Shown piece by piece: positions 5,343-10,990 of a DNA stretch of 10,990 nucleotides (position 1 is its first letter; every line of letters begins with the position of its first letter). The DNA is from Verrucomicrobiota bacterium (GTDB taxonomy: Bacteria; Verrucomicrobiota; Verrucomicrobiia; Opitutales; UBA953), in contig RGES01000032.1 of NCBI GenBank assembly GCA_009917805.1, positions 1 through 10,990 on the forward strand, written 5' to 3'. A program made the position numbers and the translations under genes. Below the pieces are notes generated by a model. That model worked only from the letters and a program-made list of their open reading frames with translations, was not told where the DNA came from and made no database searches.

Positions 5343-7865
5343 TCACTTCTCCCCTTTGAGATAAGCCAGCAAGTCCGCGAGCTGCTGCTTGGACAGGCCG
5401 GCTTCGAGGCCGGTCGGCATCAGCGAGTTCGGCAAGGCTTCGAGTTTGGCGAGATCGGCACGCAGGAGCGTCGCTTCGACGCCCAACGGGCCACGCAAGG
5501 TGATGGAACTCGGCGTATCGCCGATAAGAATGCCGCTGAGGACGCGTCCGTCCTTGGCCTCGGCAAGATAGGCGGTGAACGCAGGCGCGACCTCGGCATC
5601 GGGATTCACGATGTGGAACAGGATGTTCTCCTTGGTCTGACGGCGGATGTCGAAGAGATCGGGGCCGACGGCATGCCCTTCCCGGTCCAAGCGATGGCAG
5701 GTCGCGCAGACGGCGTTGAAGACGACACGTCCGTCCGAGGGATTGGGCTTCAACGCCAATGCCTTGGTAGCCTCGGCCAAGGCCTCCGGCCGGGCCGAGA
5801 CGGTCAGCAGCTTCTCCGCCTGCGCCTTGATGGCAGGATCCTTGGAGGCGAGCACCTGACGGCGACGCACGCCCGTGAAGGCGCTGGCGGGCAGGCGTTT
5901 CGCCTCTACGGCGGCGAGCACGCCTTTCACATGGAACGGAACGCCCAGCAAGGCTCCGAGGACGGCATCACGTCGAGCCGGCGCATAACGGGACCACCCA
6001 GCGAGCAGAGCGACGGGGACATCCTCCTTAGGATAGGCCACCACGGCCTTGAGCGCCGCAGCAGCGAGCTCGGGTGCGGATTCGTCCAAGGCGAGCCTGA
6101 GCAAGGCCTCGCCGGAACGTTCCCACGGCAACCGGGCCATGAGTTTCACAGCGACCGCCCTCTCCTCTTGATTCCTAGACGTGTCCGTCGCGACCGCCGG
6201 AGAGGATTCGAGGAGCTCCTGGAAAGATGTCGGCAGACCCGTGGCCTTGCGCCCTGCCCCCGCCAGATAGCCCGTCAGCAACGCGAGCCGGACGGATGCG
6301 GGGGCGCTGCTGGCGATTTCGAGATCAATCGGCTTCGAGCAAGAGCCGCCAAGATAACCCAAGACTTCGGCCAACCCGCCGCCGAACTTGGCGTCACGCG
6401 GCAACTCCGCGAGCAATGCCTGCAGGAAAGCCCTTTCACGGCCGCCGATGCCGCTGAGCACGGCGGCACGCATCCACTTGTCTTCGGAGTGATTAAGTCC
6501 CGCAACCGCTAAGGCTTTCGTCGCTTCCGCCGAAGGGTCGTCGCCCAGCTCGATGATCTTGCGGAAGCCGACGCGGGGCGTTTCCGCCATCAGCATCGCC
6601 ATCGGTAACCGTTGATCTGCCGGTATCTCCGCCCGCACCCTCCAGATACGTCCCATGGTCTTCCCGGTCTCGAAATCGGTATGCTTGCGCACTTCCTCCG
6701 GCAGGTAGTCAGGGTGCTCGATGACCTTGCGGTACATGTCGGCGACGTAAAGGGCGCCTTCCGGCCCCTTGGCCAAGAAGACCGGCCGGAACCAGTCGTC
6801 ACGCGACGCCAACAGTTCGCGGTCGGCGAAAGCCGGCGTGGCCGTGAAAGTCGCGCCCTTGGGGGTAAGCCGATCGGCATGAATCAGGTTTCCGGTCGGA
6901 TCGCAGGAGAGCACGGTGTTCGCGCACTCGGGAGTCAGCAGCGATTTACCCTGCCAGACCTTCACGCCGCAGGCCGCGCTGAAGGAACCGGCATGCCCGT
7001 CGGCGGTGGTGATATTCGAACTGATCGGAAACAGCCGCACGCCGTCGTGGCCGCCGTTGATGCCGTTGAAGGCATTGCGTTCGTTGCAGTCCTGCACGGT
7101 CTCGCTGAACGCCAGCCGCGGATTCCGCTTCAGCCATTTGGAGTCGAAGACGACGTGCTGGACCGGCACGCGGTTCATGCAGATGAAGCGGTTGCCGAAG
7201 ATGTCGAAACTCATCCCATACTGCGATTTGCCGTCCACCAGCTCGACCTCGAGGGTCTTGGGATGGAAACGGATATCGGAGGTCATCTTGAGCGGCGGGC
7301 GCTCGGGATGCTCAGGGCATGTGACCGTGCCACCGCTCAGGCCGGCGGCCAGATAGATCAGTCCGTCCGGTCCGATGGTCGGAGCATTGACGCGGAGCTG
7401 GGTGCTGCCCGTGGTAGCGAAGCCGGTCAGCAGGACGCGACGTTCATCGGCGACACCGTCGCCATCGTTGTCCTTGAGGAAAAGCACATCGGGCGCACAG
7501 GTGACGATCAGGCCCCCACCCCAGGGCAGCACGCCATTGGGGAAGGTCAGCCCATCGGCAAAGACGGTACGTTTGTCCATCTGGCCGTCTTTGTCGGTAT
7601 CTTCGAGCAAGGCGATGACGCCGGCAGGCCTCTCCCCTTCCTTGGGGCCGATCGGGTAACCGCGATTTTCCGCGACGAACAGCCGTCCCTTGGAATCGAA
7701 GGCGATGGCGCACGGCGAAGCCACCAACGGTTCGGCGGCGACGAGTTCGACACGCAGGCCAGGCGCAGCCTCGAAAGACTTCAGCGCCTCGGCCGGCGAG
7801 AGCGGGCTCGGCAGCGGGGCGGCCGCGAGTGCGGCAGCGAAAAGGATGGAAGCGCAGCGGATCAT
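5343..7865 (-). CDS. Exported PVC-type dehydrogenase with HEAT-like region and C-terminal cytochrome c domain
   Basis: This 840-residue extracytoplasmic protein is of the putative membrane-bound dehydrogenase type common in Planctomycetes and Verrucomicrobia. The start at 7865 gives a signal peptide (MIRCASILFAAALAAAPLPS). The longer open frame to 8087 is Arg-rich and overlaps the upstream gene. A beta-propeller-like dehydrogenase domain covers about residues 30-410 and includes two EF-hand-like calcium loops, DTDKDGQMD (89-97) and DNDGDGVAD (132-140). A helical Ala/Leu-rich, HEAT-like region follows, to about 690. The haem c site CATCH is at 720-724, with SLMPTG near 814-819 as probable axial Met. 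It likely oxidises a sugar- or alcohol-like substrate and passes electrons to haem c; the substrate is unknown for most members. Its ATG overlaps the upstream stop (ATGA), implying translational coupling with the ceramidase-like hydrolase. Confidence 0.92.
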   Translation of the reverse strand: MIRCASILFAAALAAAPLPSPLSPAEALKSFEAAPGLRVELVAAEPLVASPCAIAFDSKGRLFVAENRGYPIGPKEGERPAGVIALLEDTDKDGQMDKRTVFADGLTFPNGVLPWGGGLIVTCAPDVLFLKDNDGDGVADERRVLLTGFATTGSTQLRVNAPTIGPDGLIYLAAGLSGGTVTCPEHPERPPLKMTSDIRFHPKTLEVELVDGKSQYGMSFDIFGNRFICMNRVPVQHVVFDSKWLKRNPRLAFSETVQDCNERNAFNGINGGHDGVRLFPISSNITTADGHAGSFSAACGVKVWQGKSLLTPECANTVLSCDPTGNLIHADRLTPKGATFTATPAFADRELLASRDDWFRPVFLAKGPEGALYVADMYRKVIEHPDYLPEEVRKHTDFETGKTMGRIWRVRAEIPADQRLPMAMLMAETPRVGFRKIIELGDDPSAEATKALAVAGLNHSEDKWMRAAVLSGIGGRERAFLQALLAELPRDAKFGGGLAEVLGYLGGSCSKPIDLEIASSAPASVRLALLTGYLAGAGRKATGLPTSFQELLESSPAVATDTSRNQEERAVAVKLMARLPWERSGEALLRLALDESAPELAAAALKAVVAYPKEDVPVALLAGWSRYAPARRDAVLGALLGVPFHVKGVLAAVEAKRLPASAFTGVRRRQVLASKDPAIKAQAEKLLTVSARPEALAEATKALALKPNPSDGRVVFNAVCATCHRLDREGHAVGPDLFDIRRQTKENILFHIVNPDAEVAPAFTAYLAEAKDGRVLSGILIGDTPSSITLRGPLGVEATLLRADLAKLEALPNSLMPTGLEAGLSKQQLADLLAYLKGEK

Positions 7866-9370
7866 TTCAGCTGCGGAGGCTGGTCGCCGTAGGCCCACGG
7901 CTTGCCGGCCGGACCTTTCGGACGTTCGGGCAACTTGGCGGGCTTCATCTTGGCCGCGAGTTCGAGTCCGACGTTCATGAACTGCGTGCCGGCGGTGATC
8001 TCGAGATTGCTGTAGCTCGTCAGGCGCGTCTCGTAACCGCCGCCGTGCGGGCCGAAGGCTTCTTCGTCCGGCACGTAGCCGACACAACCGTTCGCGAGCT
8101 CGACCGGGAAGGTCATCGGGAAGCCGCTACGCTTCTTGAGCTGAAGTCCGTAGGAGACGAAATACTCCGCGGGATTGGAAAGACACACGACCGGACCGAC
8201 CTGGATGGCCTGCACCTCCACCTCGACGTCCTTCTTCTTGGCGATCAAGGCGTCGAGCAGCAGGGTTTCCTTGGCCCAGACCCAGTCCTTATGCGCGACG
8301 GGCCCCTTGATGCGCTCCTTGGCCTCGGCGATACGCTCGGGAGCGGGAATCCGCCGATGCACCTCCCAGACCTTATGATCGGCGGCCAGCGGCACCTCGG
8401 CGGTGCGCGTCTGGGACATGCTCAGCAGCACCTTGAGGGATTCGGCCCCGACGCGGCCGCCGACGAACTGCGACCAGTCGTCCGACGCCGGATTGGCCTT
8501 GGGGTCGAGGTTGTTGACCTGGGTGACGTCACCGCAGGCGCCCTGCAGGAACACGACCTTGGCGTCCTGACCGTAATAGCCCTGGATGACCTTCTCGGTG
8601 TAATGGATCCAGTTCGCGCCGATGCCGTCGGAGTTCGTGGTGGCGTGACAGGAGAAGTTCACGATGCAGCCGGCCAGCGTACCGTCGGGACGCCAGACGC
8701 CGATCACGCCGACCTCGTCGTCGGTCGGGTTGGCGAACTCCAGCACGTCCGGGTTGTTCTTGCCGGGGTGGGAGAAGGTCAGGCCGTTCTTCATCCGGAG
8801 CCGGCGATTGAAGGCCACCTGGCTCTCATGGCCGACGCCGTAACCGACCGTCACCGCGGCCTTGGCCTGATCCGCGGCGACGATGGCTGCGACCGTGGCG
8901 GCGATGACCTTCTTGAGATAGCCGGCATCGGCGCAGGAGGACTTGTTGTAAGCCAGGTCGCGGATCTCTTCGGAAGCATGGTCGAACTCTCCGGGGAGGA
9001 TCATCCCGATCGGGCCGGAGGAATGGGAATGCGACGCGCCGATCATCACGTCAGTGATGCCCGTGGCGGCCTTCACCAAGCCGCGGATCTCCAGCACCGT
9101 CTCGCGTCGGATCATCAGGGCGTCGATGCCGACGAGCGCCACGCGTTTCTGACCATCGTCGAAGACGCTCGCCCGCACCTTGCAGGCGTCATGGATCTTC
9201 TTGGAATAGACCTTCCCGTAGTTGCCCGGGACCTCCATGCCGATGTCCGGTGTGATATCGCGGTCGGCGAAGCCGACGCGGATGCCCGGCTTGGCGACGG
9301 GCGCCGCGAAGAGCGTGATCGAGACCAAGACCATCCATGCATGACGGAATGCGAGTCGGGGAGAACTCAT
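7862..9370 (-). CDS. Exported neutral/alkaline ceramidase-like hydrolase
   Basis: This 502-residue protein is related to the N-terminal catalytic domain of neutral/alkaline non-lysosomal ceramidases, Zn-dependent amidases. The start at 9370 gives a signal peptide ending near LFAAPVA; ATG 9424 would add 18 residues lying over the putative promoter. Visible family features are a VGFADRDITPD opening, the metal-binding GASHSHSSG (His114, His116) and NFSCHATTNSDGIGANW (His242). At the nucleophile motif ceramidases have NxGDVSPN; here it reads GACGDVTQV, with Thr283 instead of Ser. Length is well below the 650-700 residues of true ceramidases, so the C-terminal domain is reduced or missing. In PVC bacteria such proteins are numerous and the substrate is probably not ceramide. 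Its TGA overlaps the ATG of the haem-c dehydrogenase, so the two are likely one operon and one pathway. Confidence 0.85.
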   Translation of the reverse strand: MSSPRLAFRHAWMVLVSITLFAAPVAKPGIRVGFADRDITPDIGMEVPGNYGKVYSKKIHDACKVRASVFDDGQKRVALVGIDALMIRRETVLEIRGLVKAATGITDVMIGASHSHSSGPIGMILPGEFDHASEEIRDLAYNKSSCADAGYLKKVIAATVAAIVAADQAKAAVTVGYGVGHESQVAFNRRLRMKNGLTFSHPGKNNPDVLEFANPTDDEVGVIGVWRPDGTLAGCIVNFSCHATTNSDGIGANWIHYTEKVIQGYYGQDAKVVFLQGACGDVTQVNNLDPKANPASDDWSQFVGGRVGAESLKVLLSMSQTRTAEVPLAADHKVWEVHRRIPAPERIAEAKERIKGPVAHKDWVWAKETLLLDALIAKKKDVEVEVQAIQVGPVVCLSNPAEYFVSYGLQLKKRSGFPMTFPVELANGCVGYVPDEEAFGPHGGGYETRLTSYSNLEITAGTQFMNVGLELAAKMKPAKLPERPKGPAGKPWAYGDQPPQLK

Positions 9371-9379
9371 AGGGGTATG
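9371..9379 (-). promoter_or_regulatory. Start-abutting motif CATACCCCT of the ceramidase-like gene
   Basis: CATACCCCT on the minus strand touches the ATG at 9370 and matches eight of nine bases of the motif before 5230. Its recurrence supports 9370 over 9424 as the start. It lies at the position where transcription would begin from the candidate promoter at 9384-9412, so here it would be the mRNA leader rather than a -10 box. Confidence 0.4.
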
Positions 9380-9383
9380 AGCC

Positions 9384-9412
9384 TGTATGTCGGGGGAAGG
9401 TTCCTTGGACAA
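9384..9412 (-). promoter_or_regulatory. Candidate sigma-70-type promoter of the hydrolase/dehydrogenase operon
   Basis: Reading the minus strand, TTGTCC (9412-9407) and CATACA (9389-9384) are separated by 17 bases, an ideal spacing. The expected transcription start falls a few bases before the CATACCCCT motif, leaving a leader of about 7-10 bases. Two small overlapping inverted repeats, CCTTG-TC-CAAGG and AAGG-AA-CCTT, cover the -35 and spacer and could form an operator. This rests on consensus match only. Confidence 0.35.
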
Positions 9413-9426
9413 GGAGGGATGCATCA

Positions 9427-9517
9427 GGGCTAGGGCTAGCCAAAGGCCCCCTCGCCTTCCTTGCCTCGTCTTTAACTAGCCCAAGCCCCGGCCCTAGCCC
9501 TGGCCCTACCTTGGGCC
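9427..9517. repeat. CTAG/(CCCTAG) tract with G-quadruplex potential downstream of umuC
   Basis: GGGCTAGGGCTAGCC (9427-9441) and an oppositely oriented set of units (9492-9506) form an imperfect inverted pair. On the minus strand, bases 9506 to 9480 give five G-runs of three or four separated by 3, 3, 2 and 3 bases, a textbook G-quadruplex pattern, on the strand that matches the umuC mRNA. A small hairpin (GGCCC 9502-9506, GGGCC 9513-9517) touches the umuC stop but lacks a T-run. The region must hold the end of the umuDC transcript, but I see no classical terminator. Confidence 0.6.
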
Positions 9518-10822
9518 CTATTCGTGAAACCTTATCCGAGGCTTCGGACCATCCTTGGCCTTCGGCAGGTTCGCCGGGTCGGACAGCGAGGCGCCGGATT
9601 GGAGCTCGGACTTGCCCTTCCATTCCCGTTCGAAACCCGTGCTGGCGAGGCGCACGGCGTCGCGACCAAGCTTATGGTTCAAGGCGTCGACGGCCTTCAT
9701 GAGACGGTCCTTGTTCGGGTCGATTTCGCCACCCATCCCCGGCAACGAAGGCTGCACGACGTCGGCCGGCGTCAGGCCTTGGAGCATCACCCCGGCCCGC
9801 TTGTAAAGATATCCGTCGCGACGGACACGCGCCAAGGCCCGCGACGCCGCAGCGCAGATGGCGCGGGCGTCGTCGGTCGGCGGATCGAGCGGCTCGACTT
9901 CGTCGCCGCGATACTGCTCCTGGTCGATGCGATGCTGGTTGGTGCGGATGAAGACCACGATCGACGAAGCGACGAGCCCGTCTTCGCGCAGCTTCTCCGC
10001 GGCGCGGGCCGCATGCGCGGCGATGGCTTCGGAGAGCTCGAAGGCGTCGGTGATCGGACGGCCGAAGGAGCGCGACACCAGCACGCTCTTCCGCGGGCCG
10101 GCGTCTTCGACGATGTCGTGGCAGGAGATGCCACGCAGCTCGAGCGCGAGGCGTTCGCCGACCACGCCGGCGATGCGACGGATGAACCCCGGGTCGGCTT
10201 CCGCGAGATCGATGGCGGTCAGGATACCGTGGGAGCGCAGGCGGGCCGCGAGGCCGGGTCCGACGCCCCAGACGTCCTCGGCTTCGACGCCCCGCAGGAA
10301 GGCCGTGCGCCCTTCGACGGAGGCCGGCACGACGATCACGCCGCCGCTCGTCTTGTCGGCCTTGGCCCGCTCATTGGCCAGCTTGCAGAGGACCTTCGTC
10401 GGGGCCATCCCCAGCGAGATCGGGATGCCGGTCCGCTTCAAGACATCGGCCCGGATGCGCAGCCCCAAGGCCTTGGCATCATCATCGGGCATGTCGGGGA
10501 AACCCAGGAACGCTTCGTCGACCGAATAGACCTCGAGGTCACGCGCCTGCTCTCCGAGGGCGGCCATCACGCGTTCGGAGAAGTCGCCGTAGACGGAGAA
10601 GTTGGACGAGAAGATGCGGACGCCGTGCGCTTCGCAGGTCCGACGCACCTCGAAATAGGGCGCGCCCATCGGGATGCCCAGCGCCTTGGCTTCGGACGAA
10701 CGCGCGACCACGCAGCCGTCGTTGTTCGAGAGCACCACGATCGGCACGCCGATGAGCGACGGATCGAGGGCGCGCTCGCACGAGGCGTAGAAGTTGTTGC
10801 AGTCGGCGAGGGCGCGGAGCAT
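9518..10822 (-). CDS. umuC: DNA polymerase V catalytic subunit UmuC (Y-family translesion polymerase)
   Basis: This 434-residue Y-family polymerase is the catalytic subunit of Pol V, which with UmuD' copies past DNA lesions at the cost of mutations. Catalytic acidic residues are present: Asp7 in ALADCNNFYASCE, and Asp102-Glu103 in YSVDEAF. LSNNDGCVVARSSEAKALG (31-49) is diagnostic for UmuC. WGVGPGLAARL marks the helix-hairpin-helix part, and ITDAFELSEAIAAHAARAAEKLR lies in the little-finger domain. QPSLPGM near residue 355 is at the place of the beta-clamp-binding motif (QLNLF in E. coli). Length is close to the usual 420-430. The ATG at 10822 aligns with the family N-terminus. It starts four bases after the umuD stop, so the two are co-transcribed; SOS control would lie upstream of umuD, outside the window. 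Confidence 0.95.
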   Translation of the reverse strand: MLRALADCNNFYASCERALDPSLIGVPIVVLSNNDGCVVARSSEAKALGIPMGAPYFEVRRTCEAHGVRIFSSNFSVYGDFSERVMAALGEQARDLEVYSVDEAFLGFPDMPDDDAKALGLRIRADVLKRTGIPISLGMAPTKVLCKLANERAKADKTSGGVIVVPASVEGRTAFLRGVEAEDVWGVGPGLAARLRSHGILTAIDLAEADPGFIRRIAGVVGERLALELRGISCHDIVEDAGPRKSVLVSRSFGRPITDAFELSEAIAAHAARAAEKLREDGLVASSIVVFIRTNQHRIDQEQYRGDEVEPLDPPTDDARAICAAASRALARVRRDGYLYKRAGVMLQGLTPADVVQPSLPGMGGEIDPNKDRLMKAVDALNHKLGRDAVRLASTGFEREWKGKSELQSGASLSDPANLPKAKDGPKPRIRFHE

Positions 10823-10826
10823 GGCG

Positions 10827-10990
10827 TCAGCAGCGGCGCACGACGGCGACCACCGTCCCCCAGATACGGCATTCGGGCGTGAAAGGCAACGACCAGCCGG
10901 GCCAGCGCGGACTGTCGGCGCGCAGGGTCCACATACCCGCGGCGTCGCGCTCGAGGTGCTTCACCGTGAACTCGCCGCCGACCTCGGCGA
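10827..10990 (-). CDS. umuD: UmuD, C-terminal part (LexA-like self-cleaving S24 peptidase fold), 5' partial
   Basis: The last 53 codons of a minus-strand frame end at TGA 10829-10827 and run off the window edge. The peptide begins AEVGGEFTVKHLERD and ends RIWGTVVAVVRRC, which aligns with the E. coli UmuD end (DGEFTVKKL ... VFGVVIHVVKAMR). FTVK contains the catalytic Lys of the Ser-Lys dyad used for RecA-stimulated self-cleavage to UmuD'. The catalytic Ser and cleavage site are beyond the window. The four-base gap to umuC and the gene order are those of the classic umuDC operon. Confidence 0.88.
   Translation of the reverse strand, partial: AEVGGEFTVKHLERDAAGMWTLRADSPRWPGWSLPFTPECRIWGTVVAVVRRC

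Noticed and set aside
4274..7892. Long plus-strand open frames opposite the oxidoreductase and the haem-c dehydrogenase (4274-5359, 5328-6512, 6612-7892)
   Set aside because: They mirror the codon positions of the minus-strand genes and have no motifs or credible starts; they are high-GC shadows.
7866..8087. 74-residue N-terminal extension of the haem-c dehydrogenase
   Set aside because: The extension is Arg-rich, lies inside the ceramidase-like gene, and would bury the signal peptide that begins at 7865.
9371..9424. Upstream ATG at 9424 for the ceramidase-like gene
   Set aside because: It would cover the candidate promoter and displace the signal peptide; 9370 carries the same pre-start motif as the gene at 5230.
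7829..9433. Long plus-strand open frame (534 codons) opposite the ceramidase-like gene
   Set aside because: It is an antisense shadow in GC-rich DNA: the composition is biased toward Asp, Gly, Arg and His with no recognisable motif, and the minus strand encodes a clear family protein with a signal peptide.
9547..9558. Twelve-base match (GACCATCCTTGG) to the repeat arm within the 3' end of umuC
   Set aside because: It lacks the second half of the hairpin and all other arms of the repeat; a 12-base match in GC-rich DNA may be chance, and it encodes part of a plausible UmuC tail.
9524..10882. Plus-strand open frame (452 codons) opposite umuC
   Set aside because: The opposite strand is an unambiguous UmuC; the plus-strand product has no family motifs and crosses both ends of the umuC/umuD junction.
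1..10990. CRISPR arrays, tRNA/rRNA genes, insertion sequences, phage genes or a defence system
   Set aside because: None was seen: the genes cover nearly all of the window, and the gaps (each under 150 bp) hold only the hairpins and tracts described.

Overview
The window is GC-rich DNA carrying seven genes, most likely from the Verrucomicrobiota, possibly an Opitutae-like lineage, or another member of the PVC group. The evidence is a large exported 'PVC-type' dehydrogenase fused to a C-terminal haem c domain, an exported formylglycine sulfatase, a Tat-exported glucose-fructose-oxidoreductase-like protein, and a lack of Shine-Dalgarno sites. The phylum assignment is inferred from gene content only.

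Layout. (1) 1-1707, plus: the 3' part of a fused cysN-cysC gene, which turns sulfate into PAPS, followed by a strong hairpin terminator and a C-rich, CTAG-rich tract. (2) 1840-3324, plus: a secreted iduronate-2-sulfatase-like sulfatase. (3) 3446-4051, plus: an AzoR-type FMN-dependent NADH:quinone/azo reductase, bracketed by two copies (3338-3393 and 4072-4127) of a 56-bp element that is 54/56 identical and can fold into a three-way junction. (4) 9370-4133, minus, reading right to left: a ceramidase-like hydrolase, then the haem-c dehydrogenase, whose start overlaps the hydrolase stop (ATGA), then, after 112 bp, the GFOR-like oxidoreductase. All three carry export signals. (5) 10990-9518, minus: the 3' end of umuD (not an annotated-length ORF but clear by sequence) and a complete umuC, 4 bp apart; these encode the SOS mutagenic polymerase V.

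How the genes relate. The sulfatase would release sulfate outside the cytoplasm, and CysNC activates sulfate inside the cell, but a terminator separates them, so this is a metabolic rather than an operon link. The ceramidase-like hydrolase and the haem-c dehydrogenase look translationally coupled and probably act on one extracytoplasmic substrate: hydrolysis followed by oxidation, with electrons leaving through cytochrome c. The GFOR-like protein may add a further redox step. The substrate cannot be read from the sequence.

Non-coding DNA is limited to five short gaps, all under 150 bp, but it is unusually structured. It contains the two-arm repeat, telomere-like (CCCTAG)n tracts with G-quadruplex potential on the minus strand, and a nine-base motif that abuts the ATG of three genes that seem to start transcription units. 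No tRNA, rRNA, CRISPR array, transposase or phage gene was seen.
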